This document shows, piece after piece, positions 35,744-44,708 of a DNA stretch of 64,000 nucleotides. Under the pieces are notes generated by a model. It saw nothing but the letters and a program-made list of their open reading frames with translations, ran no database searches and had not been told where the DNA came from. This DNA is from Verrucomicrobia bacterium IMCC26134 (GTDB lineage: Bacteria; Verrucomicrobiota; Verrucomicrobiia; Opitutales; Opitutaceae). The position numbers were made by a program, and so were the translations under genes. How positions within the stretch are numbered: the first letter of the stretch is position 1; each line of letters opens with the position of its first letter. The DNA is taken from NCBI GenBank assembly GCA_000972765.1, contig CP011265.1, forward strand, positions 1,054,001 to 1,118,000, in the 5' to 3' direction.

Positions 35744-36973
35744 CTATCTCTCGGATTTATCCAGAATTCGGGCACTCGCTTTCTCGAGCTCGAGTCCGCT
35801 CGACGTATCACGCCGCCACTCTTCGAGTTCTTTTTTCCAAGCCGTTTGTTTGTTTTTATCCATCGCCAACCACAGACGACCCAGAGACCCGGCGGCATTG
35901 CGGTAAAAGGGATGTATTTGGTGAAAGGTCGACGCCAGCAGGTTGATCCTGTCGTCGCGCTGCTTTCTTACCTCCGTGTCTTGCCGGTGGTCCCATTCCG
36001 TTGTCAGATCCACCGCGATGTCCGTTTTCTGTGTGGCATCGTGCAATGACGATCGGGTTAGCTGTCCCAGCCACAAGCGCGATTCGGCTGGCTCCATTAC
36101 CGGCACGATTTTTACGCGGACAAGATTGGCGCAACCTGTTTGCCAGGCGAGCTCCAGTTCTTGATTTCCAACTCGCCCCAATCGGTTTTCATAATTCCGG
36201 GTGATTGATTTCAGGGCGTCTGCTCCCGCCAGAACCTCACTGAGAAAAACTCTCCATCCGCCAGAACGAGCGCCTTCGGTTTGTAACCAGAGCCAAACAG
36301 CGTAAGCCGCAGCTGCTGCAGGCGCAGGATCTTGAGGACTCAAGATGGCATGCAAAGGCGGCATGTGGGGCAAGCCCTTCACTTCTTGCTGCCATGCGTC
36401 GGACAGGGCCGGTTGGCGGCGGATCAATACCGCCTCCGCTGCCCCGATGGACAGCCAGGCTGGCACAGTAATTTTATCGAGCGCCGTCGCTTTGAATACC
36501 GCTTGGCGGTGAAGTGCTGCGTCCGCAAGGGCGCGGAGCAACCGGCGCTGTTCCGTCAGTCCTTCCGGCTCTTCGATTGTGCGCGCTCTAATCCAGAGGC
36601 TGACCACGCCTGCCGCCTCGGTCGTGACTCTCCAGGAAGGGGAGCCGGAAGGCCAGGTTTCCGCCGGAGCGAGTCGCACGGTTATGCCGACCGGCCAACG
36701 TTCCGGAAGTCCAAGCTGATTCTGCCATACCGGCCAGACCTGCTCGGCCAGTGAACCGAGTTGGGCGCCCTCTGGACCGGCCATTGCCGCCACCTCAAAA
36801 CGACCGCTTTCCATCCCGTAAAAAGAAAGTGTGCGACCGGGCTCCTTGATCGCTCCTAATTCGGTCTGAGCATTTAAAATATGAGGCGTTAGCGACGCCA
36901 TCACCGCGCAAGCTAAGAGCGCGAAGCTATTCAAAAAAAACGCACCAGTCCGCCCTTCACCTACGAAGATCAC
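35744..36973 (-). CDS. Exported protein of unknown function, possibly a degenerate MA-clan peptidase
   Basis: 409 residues. A hydrophobic N-terminus (about 11-33) with AQT cleavage site indicates export. I do not recognise the family with certainty. Around 148-180 the pattern ALADAALHR ... PAWLSIGAAEAV is reminiscent of the HExxH ... PxWLxEGxAE arrangement of gluzincin peptidases, but the His-Glu-His zinc ligands are missing. The C-terminal 150 residues are rich in charged helices. It overlaps the upstream gene by four bases (ATGA), so the two are translationally coupled and probably act together in the envelope. Confidence 0.6.
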   Translation of the reverse strand: MIFVGEGRTGAFFLNSFALLACAVMASLTPHILNAQTELGAIKEPGRTLSFYGMESGRFEVAAMAGPEGAQLGSLAEQVWPVWQNQLGLPERWPVGITVRLAPAETWPSGSPSWRVTTEAAGVVSLWIRARTIEEPEGLTEQRRLLRALADAALHRQAVFKATALDKITVPAWLSIGAAEAVLIRRQPALSDAWQQEVKGLPHMPPLHAILSPQDPAPAAAAAYAVWLWLQTEGARSGGWRVFLSEVLAGADALKSITRNYENRLGRVGNQELELAWQTGCANLVRVKIVPVMEPAESRLWLGQLTRSSLHDATQKTDIAVDLTTEWDHRQDTEVRKQRDDRINLLASTFHQIHPFYRNAAGSLGRLWLAMDKNKQTAWKKELEEWRRDTSSGLELEKASARILDKSER

Positions 36974-37632
36974 GGAAGTTTTACCACGACTGAACCTTCT
37001 GACATATTGATCGAGGTCGCATCCGCGAGAACTTTGGTGGCTTCCGGTGTATTCATTCCGACCGCGCCAAATTTACCCATTAACATGGAATTCAACAGCG
37101 GGAACTTATGGGTTGGAAGACCGCCGAAATAAACCTCCGTGGGGATGAAGCTCCATCCGTTGGCTCCTTTGGTGAAGCTGCCTTTGGCTTCGATTACCAA
37201 TTTGCATACACCACCAAGCACGATCAGGTCATTGACTGTGCCGACTTGAAGTTGGTCGCCTTCTACGCGGAAATTGGGGATGCCGGCGAGCAGGGCGAAA
37301 GAGGGTGCTGCACCTTTCTCAAGTTCAACCTTCTTAAAGGTATTTGCAGCCCATGCGTTTAAGTCTGCGTCAGAGAAAGCGATTTCACCGGATTTTTGGT
37401 CTCCGATACGTTTTAATTTCGTTTTCCACTTTGTTCCTGACGCGGATGCGTCCGGTCCCTCGACATAGTAGCGTGTCCCCTTTACGGCTTCTTTTGGCAA
37501 GGCTCGGACCACTTCCACCGGTCTCATAATCATGTGGGTGATAGCAAGTAACACTCCGAGCGAAATGCTCAGGCTGATGCCTAGTAAAATTTCGAAAACA
37601 CTTGGGCTTTTAGGTTCTACTTTGGTGGCCAT
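36970..37632 (-). CDS. Membrane-anchored protein of unknown function
   Basis: 220 residues. One N-terminal membrane helix (about 13-37, LLGISLSISLGVLLAITHMI) anchors a periplasmic domain with several beta strands: GTRYYVEGPD, SGEIAFSDADLNAWAANTF, GIPNFRVEGDQLQVGTV and a C-terminal EGSVVVKLP. The SDADLNAWA part resembles lipid- or sterol-desaturase-associated envelope proteins only loosely, and I assign no family. First gene of a coupled pair with the exported protein downstream. Confidence 0.65.
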   Translation of the reverse strand: MATKVEPKSPSVFEILLGISLSISLGVLLAITHMIMRPVEVVRALPKEAVKGTRYYVEGPDASASGTKWKTKLKRIGDQKSGEIAFSDADLNAWAANTFKKVELEKGAAPSFALLAGIPNFRVEGDQLQVGTVNDLIVLGGVCKLVIEAKGSFTKGANGWSFIPTEVYFGGLPTHKFPLLNSMLMGKFGAVGMNTPEATKVLADATSINMSEGSVVVKLP

Positions 37633-37920
37633 GATTGTGGGATCTTATACTGCGTCGAACCATGACATCGCCGCAAGCCTGCGCTCACTCCTTTGATTCG
37701 TTCCTTTTCAGCTGTTGGCATCCGAGGACTGTCATGGCTTGTGGCGACTACGGAAAGACCAGATATGACAGGCCAGCAAACCACCAAACTGTCTCCCCAG
37801 CTAAGAATGATTTCCGACATCCAGCTAAACCGGCGGGTAATTAAGAGGAGACGTTTGCAAACGAATTTACCCGCAGCCATTGCAGCATTTCATAGTTGTA
37901 TGAACAGTATCAACGCGCCG

Positions 37921-38856
37921 ATGGACTTCACGACCAAACTAAACTCACTCCTTGTCCGGATCGAATCTTCGATCGATACCCTCGTCCCTGCTTTGCAGGC
38001 AGATACGCCCGCCGGCCCGTTCCGCATCCACGAGGCCATGCGATACAGTCTTCGTGCGGGTGGAAAGCGGCTCCGGCCTATGCTTGTCCTGGGTGCCGCG
38101 GAGCTAGGTGCTCGCAGTGGAGTATCAGATCAGACGGCCCGCATGGTGCTGGAGGCCTTGCCGGCCGCCGTCGCACTTGAGTGCGTCCATACATATTCAC
38201 TTATCCATGACGACTTGCCTTGCATGGACGACGACGATCTTAGGCGTGGTCGCGCCACCTGCCACCGTGCGTTCGATGAGGCCACGGCATTGCTCGCGGG
38301 TGATGCGCTGCTCGCCCAGGCTTTCGTAATACTTGCGACTTCTTATGCCGGGCGTCCGATGCTCGCTGCCGCGCTTTTGCGTGTGCTCGCTGACACCGCC
38401 TCAGGTCTACGACTCGTAGGGGGGCAGATGCAGGATTTGCTCGCCGAACGTGCCGCCGGCACTTCTTTCGCCGCAAATGCCTCCGATCTTGATTTCATTC
38501 ATCTTAATAAGACCGCAGCCATGATCGAGGCCAGCCTCGTGTGTGGCGGTCTGGTGGGTGGTCTCGCCTCTGTCGAACTGGATATCTTGAGAAGCGCAGG
38601 ACGCAGCCTGGGCCTCGCTTTCCAAATTGTGGACGATGTGCTCGACGCCACCACTGATACCGCGACCTTGGGCAAAACCGCCGGTAAGGATGCCCGAGCA
38701 GGCAAGGCCACCTATGTGAGTATGCATGGTATCGACACCGCCCGTCGTCTTGCCCACGAAAAAACCGAGGAAACACTCGCGGCCATTCGCTCTTTGCCTG
38801 GCGATACAAGGTTTCTGCTGGATCTCGCGGCCGGAATGCTGGTGCGTAGAAATTAG
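37921..38856 (+). CDS. Polyprenyl (farnesyl/geranylgeranyl) diphosphate synthase
   Basis: 311 residues from ATG 37921; an in-frame ATG at 37900 is equally possible and the frame stays open to 37693. First Asp-rich motif DDLPCMDDDD (97-106) with the two-residue insertion of bacterial short-chain synthases, GGKRLRPML (48-56), and the second Asp-rich motif QIVDDVLD. The C-terminal GKTAGKDARAGKATYVS is the usual IspA ending. Condenses IPP with allylic diphosphates, using the products of the MEP genes elsewhere in the window. Transcribed divergently from the unknown membrane pair. Confidence 0.92.
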   Translation: MDFTTKLNSLLVRIESSIDTLVPALQADTPAGPFRIHEAMRYSLRAGGKRLRPMLVLGAAELGARSGVSDQTARMVLEALPAAVALECVHTYSLIHDDLPCMDDDDLRRGRATCHRAFDEATALLAGDALLAQAFVILATSYAGRPMLAAALLRVLADTASGLRLVGGQMQDLLAERAAGTSFAANASDLDFIHLNKTAAMIEASLVCGGLVGGLASVELDILRSAGRSLGLAFQIVDDVLDATTDTATLGKTAGKDARAGKATYVSMHGIDTARRLAHEKTEETLAAIRSLPGDTRFLLDLAAGMLVRRN

Positions 38857-38925
38857 ATTACTCGGGTGGAATATATTTTACACCCTCGTTTGCTAAGAGA
38901 CTAATATCGATATTCTCAATTTATC

Positions 38926-39066
38926 GTGAACCCGCTTTGGCTACTACTCATACCGGCTGCTTTGATTGCTTACGTGCTCTGGGCGGGGCGTCGCCATATC
39001 TGCATACGCCGTCGCGATTGCTGCGGCAAGGGATGTGGCTGCTTGTTTCCCGCTAATCGTGACTGA
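38926..39066 (+). CDS. 46-residue Cys-rich membrane miniprotein
   Basis: A short frame from GTG 38926 to TGA 39066. It encodes one membrane helix (about 3-20, rich in Leu/Ala) ending in aromatic-basic residues, then a cytoplasmic or periplasmic tail with five cysteines: C26 and the cluster CCGKGCGC (32-39). The layout, one helix plus a Cys-rich tail, resembles FeoB-associated and similar small metal/redox membrane proteins, but no feo genes are near. The coding sense is supported by the meaningful hydrophobic-to-Cys pattern, not by any start signal. It lies 69 bases downstream of the prenyl synthase. Confidence 0.5.
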   Translation: MNPLWLLLIPAALIAYVLWAGRRHICIRRRDCCGKGCGCLFPANRD

Positions 39067-39109
39067 AGCGGCTTGATGCGCCGATCGCGTATTGCAGCAG
39101 GATGCTTAT

Positions 39110-40882
39110 TTACGCCTTTAATCGGTCAGCCGAGAATCGTTCGCAGAGGGCATTAATATCTTTGGGTGAACTCATCGCCATCGCCATCTGTGCTAGTTTT
39201 TTGGCGTCACTCATCGTCATGTTTCGCAGGATGTGTTTTGCTGCCGGCAGCAGTGGTGGTGTCATACTGAGTTCGTCTACGCCGAGACCGAAAAGCAGCG
39301 GCGTGTAGAGCGGGTCACCTGCCATTTCGCCGCAAACACTGACTTTGATTTTGGCACGGTGCGCCTCAACCACCACATGACGAAGCGTGCGTAGAACGGC
39401 CGGGTGAGTGGGTTCGTAGAGGTGGGCGATGCGGTCGTTGACCCGGTCGATGGCGATCAGGTATTGGATGAGGTCGTTTGTTCCGATACTAAAAAAATCA
39501 CAGTCTCGCGCCAGCAGATCGGCGGTCATGGCCGCGCTCGGGATTTCGATCATGCTCCCGACCTTGAGCTCCTTGTTGAAGGCGATGCCCTTTTGGGACA
39601 GCTCGGCTTTGCACTCCGCCAGAATCTCGTTTGCCCTGCCTAGTTCTTCGCGGCCGCTGATCATGGGATACATCAACTGGATGTTTCCGTGTGCGCTTGC
39701 ACGAAGGATGGCACGGAGTTGGACCTTGAACAGCTCTGTTTGATCGAGGCAGAAGCGTATGGCGCGATAGCCGAGGAACGGGTTGTTCTCCTTCGGGAAA
39801 AGGTGCGCCTGTGACTGGGCGGGTTTATCGCCACCAAGATCAAGGGAACGCACAACCACAGGCGAGGGCGCGAGTTGCTCAGCGAGCGTGCGGTAGGCTG
39901 TGTATTGCGATTCTTCGGACGGCGCTTCCGGCGAATTGAGGTAAAGGAATTCCGTGCGGAACAGGCCTACGCCGTCGGCATGGTAGTTTTTCACCAGTTC
40001 CACTTCATCTACTTTTTCAATGTTTGCCCGCAGGGTCAATTTTACGCCGTCGAGGGTTATCGCCGGCAGACTGTTGGCCTCGAAGAGTCTTTGTTCGTAG
40101 CTCTGCTTCTGGCGCTGGATCTGGCCGTAGCGAATGAGGGTGGATTCACTCGGATTCAATATGACCACGCCTTCGTAGCCGTCCACCAGAACCCAGTCCC
40201 CGGCTTGCACTTTCGTGGTAAAGTCACGCACGCCGACGACGGCGGGTATTTTCATTGAGCGCGCCACGATTACCGCATGACTGGTCTTGCTGCCCGAATC
40301 AGTCACCATACCCAGTGCTTGGGAACTGTCTATGCCGGCGGCGTCGGAAGGGGATATGTCGTTCGCCACAACTATACGTTTTTCCACCAGCTTGCTCAGG
40401 GTCTGATTGGTGCGACCGAGCAGGTTGGCGAGGACGCGTTGCGCCACGTCCCGTATATCACCGCCGCGCTCGCGAAGATATTCATCGTCGATCTCCTCAA
40501 AGGCCTTGATGTATCGTTGCGCGATACGGTTGAAGCACGTCTCTACGTTGGTCCGTGTTTTCTCAAGCTCTCTCACGGTTTCAGTGATCAGCGCCTGGTC
40601 TTCCAGCACCAGCAAATGTGCGTCGAAAATACGGGCTTCTTCCGCGCCGAGGTTTTTTTCCACTTCGGCCATGATCTTCTGGATCTGCTGCCGGGTCACC
40701 ATGAGGGCTTGCTCGAAGCGTGCTATTTCTCCAGCAACCTTATTTTTTTCCACTTGGAAAACAGGAACCTCCACATCGCTCTGAATGTAGACGAAGATCT
40801 GGCCATACGATATGCCTTGCGAGGCAGATATGCCGCGCACGCTGAGTTCTGGTTTCTGCCGCTGGTCTTCTTCGTTTATCAC
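39110..40882 (-). CDS. ptsI: Phosphoenolpyruvate-protein phosphotransferase (PTS enzyme I)
   Basis: 590 residues. The swivelling-His domain has SGSKTSHAVIVAR with the phosphorylated His202, and the PEP-binding barrel carries VGLFRTEFLYLN, SLDLGGDKPAQ and GTNDLIQYLIAIDR. Enzyme I takes phosphate from PEP and hands it to HPr. No HPr (ptsH), EII or HPr kinase gene is adjacent; the 176 bases upstream are non-coding. In organisms of this type it often serves regulation rather than sugar uptake. Convergent with the miniprotein gene. Confidence 0.95.
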   Translation of the reverse strand: MINEEDQRQKPELSVRGISASQGISYGQIFVYIQSDVEVPVFQVEKNKVAGEIARFEQALMVTRQQIQKIMAEVEKNLGAEEARIFDAHLLVLEDQALITETVRELEKTRTNVETCFNRIAQRYIKAFEEIDDEYLRERGGDIRDVAQRVLANLLGRTNQTLSKLVEKRIVVANDISPSDAAGIDSSQALGMVTDSGSKTSHAVIVARSMKIPAVVGVRDFTTKVQAGDWVLVDGYEGVVILNPSESTLIRYGQIQRQKQSYEQRLFEANSLPAITLDGVKLTLRANIEKVDEVELVKNYHADGVGLFRTEFLYLNSPEAPSEESQYTAYRTLAEQLAPSPVVVRSLDLGGDKPAQSQAHLFPKENNPFLGYRAIRFCLDQTELFKVQLRAILRASAHGNIQLMYPMISGREELGRANEILAECKAELSQKGIAFNKELKVGSMIEIPSAAMTADLLARDCDFFSIGTNDLIQYLIAIDRVNDRIAHLYEPTHPAVLRTLRHVVVEAHRAKIKVSVCGEMAGDPLYTPLLFGLGVDELSMTPPLLPAAKHILRNMTMSDAKKLAQMAMAMSSPKDINALCERFSADRLKA

Positions 40883-41058
40883 GGAGCTTTGGGAAGTCCC
40901 TTGGATCGATCTATGAGAGCGTCTTGGGGGGTATTTACTATGACGCAGCGGGCGTTGCGTTGGGTCAATCCGTTTTACAGTATCTTACTGAGTATCTTTT
41001 AATTGTTTCTGGTGGTCGCGGCGTCATGCGATGGTCAAGTCCAACGTATCTATGCCTT

Positions 41059-41952
41059 TTATGAGGCAAGGGTTGTGAGCTGGATGAACGCCCCGTTACC
41101 CCAGCCCTCTTGGATGGTTGCTGTAACGGCAAGCATGTCTGTGTCCGGCATAAGCCAGGCAAAACATGCGCTGCCGCTGCCGCTCATTCGTGCATTCAGG
41201 CCGTGGCGTTCACGCAGCCAGTCCACTAGGACTGGCAGGGCGGGCCATTTGGCAAAGACGGGTCTTTCCAATGTATTCCCCCGGAGCTGCTCGGGTCCTG
41301 CTGATTCGCAGGCCAGCCATTTTGCGAGCGCGGATTCCTCCGTCGCGGCGTCGGAATACCAATCCGGTCGATTTGCCAGTGCATGAAACGCCCATGCCGT
41401 CTCCACGCCGAAGGCTGGTTTAAAGATCAAAATCCGCCTCCCGCGCAACTTTTCCGCCGCCGCCGCAGGCAAAGGGGTAAGGTGCTCGCCACGACCTCGC
41501 ATGATCAATGGCCCATCGTGCAGAAATAGCGGGCAATCCGAGCCCAGCCCTGCCGCCAGCTCCAACCGTTCCTCGTTATTCAGACGGTGCTCCGAGAGTG
41601 TCTCCATCGCTTTCAGCGCCGCCACTGCATTGCTGCTCCCGCCGCCCAGGCCGGCCCCGATGGGAATTCGTTTAACCAATGTAAACTGCACCGCCCGCCG
41701 CCAACCTGTCGCCGCGGCGAAAGCCTCTGCTGCGCGCAATACCAGATTGCTGCCGTCCAGTGGCACTCCAGGGGCATCGCATGTCAGCGTCGTCGAGCCG
41801 TCGAACGAGGGCGCCAGTCTGGCGTTTAACTCATCGCCAAACGCCACCGGAGATACGAGGGAGATTAAATCGTGAAATCCGTCCGAACGCCGACCGGTGA
41901 TCGCCAACGTGAGATTGATTTTGGCGGGACTGGCTACGACGACGATGGACAC
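41059..41952 (-). CDS. ispE: 4-(cytidine 5'-diphospho)-2-C-methyl-D-erythritol kinase
   Basis: 297 residues. GHMP kinase with the IspE features: N-terminal PAKINLTLAITGRRSDGFHDL, the phosphate loop PIGAGLGGGSSNAVAAL and the C-terminal ARMSGSGSACFAW. Phosphorylates CDP-ME in the MEP route. The gene stands 176 bases from ptsI on the same strand and is a few kb from ispD and ispF. Confidence 0.95.
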   Translation of the reverse strand: MSIVVVASPAKINLTLAITGRRSDGFHDLISLVSPVAFGDELNARLAPSFDGSTTLTCDAPGVPLDGSNLVLRAAEAFAAATGWRRAVQFTLVKRIPIGAGLGGGSSNAVAALKAMETLSEHRLNNEERLELAAGLGSDCPLFLHDGPLIMRGRGEHLTPLPAAAAEKLRGRRILIFKPAFGVETAWAFHALANRPDWYSDAATEESALAKWLACESAGPEQLRGNTLERPVFAKWPALPVLVDWLRERHGLNARMSGSGSACFAWLMPDTDMLAVTATIQEGWGNGAFIQLTTLAS

Positions 41953-42010
41953 GCGTCCATCTCACCGCAGCCAGCGGACGCATTCAAAACCAAAATCACC
42001 GCATATCTTC

Positions 42011-43054
42011 TCAGGAATACTGTGCCGGTAATGCCCGACCTGCCTTGGCGCTTTGAGCTGCGAGGTCTAGAATATGGATGGGACGTCGCGCCCATTGCCC
42101 AGTGATGATTAGCGCATCACCCTTGGTCAGGTGTGCCGCTATATTCTCGTAGAACTTGTGCCCCTCTGACTTTGGGTGCGGCCCGCGTTCGGTGACGAAA
42201 TTACCCTCTCCTTTTCCCGTAACTGTTTCCGAGCAAGGCCATTCGATCAGGTGGGTCGCCTTTGTGCCGACGATCTTCATAAACCCGCGTTCCGGCGCGG
42301 CATCCAGGTGTGTGATCAAAAGATTGATCCTTTGGCCGCTCGCAAAACGCACTGTTGCCTGAGCCTCATCTTCGTTCGAGTCTGCGCCCCATTTTGAATC
42401 GGGCTGTCCTGCCCAATACCCGTTCCATGCGTAGCCGCTGACCTCGGTTACGGGTGCAGTGATGAGTTGTAGCGAGTATTCGAGGAGGTGCACGCCCCAG
42501 TCATAGAGAACTCCGCCAGAAATGCTGCGCGAGCTGCGCCACCAATCACCAGGCCGGTTGTGCGAGCCCATGCGCAAATCAATCCGCACAATATCGCCCA
42601 GCGCGCCCGACTTGAAAAGCTCGTTGGCGCGTAAAATCCATCCGTCCCAATGACGGTTGTGATAAGTGCTCACCACCACTCCCGCCGCGTCTGCTGCCGC
42701 GATCATTGCATCGCACTCGGCGGTGGTTACCGCCATCGGCTTTTCGAGCACGCAATGCCTCCCGGCGGCGGCTATTTGCAAGCCGAGTGCCGCATGAGTA
42801 TTGTGCGGGGTGATGACCGTGACCAGTTCGACCGTCGATTTGGCCAGCAACTCGTCCACTGAGCCGTAGGTCTCGATGCCGGGAAAGTCCTCTCGCGCCA
42901 CGGCGAGCCGGGCTGGGTCGATTTCGACCACCGCAGTCGGGGTCATGCCGGCGGACTGCATCTCTTTGAGGTGCTGGCGGCCCATGTTAAATGCGCCGCC
43001 GTAACCGACCACACCGACGGTGATCGCAGCAGGGTTTGAGTAGTTTTTTTTCAT
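42011..43054 (-). CDS. Gfo/Idh/MocA-family oxidoreductase
   Basis: 347 residues from ATG 43054. N-terminal Rossmann fold (TVGVVGYGGAFNMG), ELVTVITPHNTHAA and the conserved EKPMAVT with the catalytic-region Lys. The C-terminal domain contains GGVLYDWGVHLLEYSL, where a His often contacts the sugar. Likely an NAD(P)-dependent sugar or inositol dehydrogenase. It is encoded 53 bases after a ThuA-like gene, and an AraC regulator is divergent from the pair: a small carbohydrate-use module. Confidence 0.9.
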   Translation of the reverse strand: MKKNYSNPAAITVGVVGYGGAFNMGRQHLKEMQSAGMTPTAVVEIDPARLAVAREDFPGIETYGSVDELLAKSTVELVTVITPHNTHAALGLQIAAAGRHCVLEKPMAVTTAECDAMIAAADAAGVVVSTYHNRHWDGWILRANELFKSGALGDIVRIDLRMGSHNRPGDWWRSSRSISGGVLYDWGVHLLEYSLQLITAPVTEVSGYAWNGYWAGQPDSKWGADSNEDEAQATVRFASGQRINLLITHLDAAPERGFMKIVGTKATHLIEWPCSETVTGKGEGNFVTERGPHPKSEGHKFYENIAAHLTKGDALIITGQWARRPIHILDLAAQSAKAGRALPAQYS

Positions 43055-43107
43055 GGAGTGTAGAGCGTAACTGGTAACTGAAATTTGAACGCGCAGCCGA
43101 TTGGTCC

Positions 43108-43749
43108 TCAAATGAGGCCCGCCGTCCATAGGCAGCCTTGCACTGTGAGTCGGCGCGCCTCGGCATAGTGGGTGAACTCATCGGGGTGATGTCCTAGCGC
43201 GTTGTAGAAAACACGCCCTTTTCCCCAGCTTTTTGTCCAAGCCACGGGCATCTTGATCGTCTGCCCTTCGTGTGTGTAGGCGGTATCGGCCAGCACCTCA
43301 ACCGCCGGGTCCATCATCATGTAATATTGCTCCGATTTATAGGCGAACGATGCCGGCAGTCCTGCCGTGATGGGATGTGCTTCACGGATGATCCGAACCG
43401 TGTAGTCTCCGACGTGCGGATGCCCGACAAAATGGCCGCCTACCATCCACTCGTAATCGAGCCGGCCGCGGAACGCGTCCCCCATGCCTCCATGCACTCC
43501 CGCCAGGCCAACGCCTGCGCGCACCGCTCCGTTCAACCCTCGTTCTTGCTCCGGCGTAAGTTGCCCCATCGTCCAGCAAGGGAAAATGAACGCATAGCTC
43601 GTCAACAACGCCTGATCAGCCAAGCTGTCCAAGGACTTCACAACCTCACACGTCAATCCATGAGCCGCCAGCTCACCGACGAAAATTTGAACGATCTTTT
43701 CAGGTTGGTGACCCTCCCACCCGCCGCAGACAAACAGTGCTTTTTTCAT
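43108..43749 (-). CDS. ThuA-domain protein
   Basis: 213 residues from ATG 43749. The class I glutamine amidotransferase-like fold of ThuA (trehalose utilisation) is recognisable: KKALFVCGGWEGHQPEKIV, the central GVGLAGVHGGMGDAFRG and GKGRVFYNALGHHPDEF. ThuA proteins occur beside Gfo/Idh enzymes in disaccharide catabolism; a 3-keto-sugar step has been discussed for the related system. Co-directional with the oxidoreductase gene, sharing the regulatory gap with the AraC gene. Confidence 0.88.
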   Translation of the reverse strand: MKKALFVCGGWEGHQPEKIVQIFVGELAAHGLTCEVVKSLDSLADQALLTSYAFIFPCWTMGQLTPEQERGLNGAVRAGVGLAGVHGGMGDAFRGRLDYEWMVGGHFVGHPHVGDYTVRIIREAHPITAGLPASFAYKSEQYYMMMDPAVEVLADTAYTHEGQTIKMPVAWTKSWGKGRVFYNALGHHPDEFTHYAEARRLTVQGCLWTAGLI

Positions 43750-43802
43750 GGAATAATAGGGGAGTGGTAACATCCTAACGAATAAACCGCCTGATTTGAA
43801 AT

Positions 43803-43812
43803 AGACGCGTCT
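43803..43812. promoter_or_regulatory. Palindrome in the thuA/araC divergent gap
   Basis: The 10-base perfect palindrome AGACGCGTCT lies ten bases before the AraC start in a 72-base divergent gap. A regulator site is plausible, though such short palindromes arise by chance about once per kilobase. Confidence 0.25.
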
Positions 43813-43821
43813 GCCAAATAC

Positions 43822-44667
43822 ATGGACTTTCCGACCAAACACTGGACTGCCTTCGCGCGACGGCACCCGTCGGCTTTTCCAGTGGTTAACACCAAGTATA
43901 TCGCCAACAAGGATCACTGGGTGCGCACCGCCTTCGCGACCTGCAACTTCTCCTTTGTGCTGCGCGGGCAAGGCGAGTTGCATCGTTTGGGTGAAATCTG
44001 CCCTGTAATCGCGCCTTGTGTGATCACCCAATGGCCCGGCGAGTATGTCGAATACGGGCCCCTTCGTTCCCCTGCGGGCACTTGGGATGAGCTGTATATT
44101 ACTTATGCCGCGGAGACCAAATCCCACTTCGAGGCAGCCCAACTCATCGAGGTCAATCGTCCCGTTTGGCCCATCCGGGATCTCGCTGCGGTTCGCATGC
44201 AGGCCGCCGCCTTGAGCCAGCTTGCCCAAGCCGACGAACCCGAGTCCGTGGTAGATCGGGTGGATCGCACATGCGAGCGACTCATTCTTGAAAGCTGGCT
44301 TGCGCCCATTCGCCGCCCGGCGCCCAAAGGCGAGGCCGCGACCGTTCAAGCGATCATGGACGAAATCCGCGCGCGCATCGCCGAACCTGCATTTCGTCCC
44401 GAGGCCTTGGCCGCCCGTCACGGTTGGTCAGTCTCCACCTTTCGACGGCGTTGGGATGAGGTCATGCCGGAGAGCCCCTCGCGAACACTGCAAGGCCTCC
44501 GCATGCAGGCCGCCTGCCGTCTGCTCGTCGAGTCCACGCTCCCTGTTCACGAGATCGCCACCCAAGCCGGCTACTCCGACGAATTTTATTTCTCACGCCG
44601 TTTCCGGATAGAACAGGGGATGCCGCCTCGAGAATACCGCCGCGCCTACTTGTTGCGGCGCGCTTGA
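43822..44667 (+). CDS. AraC-family transcriptional regulator
   Basis: 281 residues. N-terminal cupin-like effector domain (FSFVLRGQGELHRLG...WPGEYVEYG) and a C-terminal AraC DNA-binding domain with both helix-turn-helix units: ALAARHGWSVSTFRRRWDE and HEIATQAGYSDEFYFSRRFR followed by GMPPREYR. Divergently transcribed from thuA and the Gfo/Idh gene 72 bases away, so it very probably controls them. Effector unknown. Confidence 0.92.
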   Translation: MDFPTKHWTAFARRHPSAFPVVNTKYIANKDHWVRTAFATCNFSFVLRGQGELHRLGEICPVIAPCVITQWPGEYVEYGPLRSPAGTWDELYITYAAETKSHFEAAQLIEVNRPVWPIRDLAAVRMQAAALSQLAQADEPESVVDRVDRTCERLILESWLAPIRRPAPKGEAATVQAIMDEIRARIAEPAFRPEALAARHGWSVSTFRRRWDEVMPESPSRTLQGLRMQAACRLLVESTLPVHEIATQAGYSDEFYFSRRFRIEQGMPPREYRRAYLLRRA

Positions 44668-44708
44668 TTTTTCTTCCGCTCCGCCTCTTACGTGCAAACA
44701 CTCCCGAA

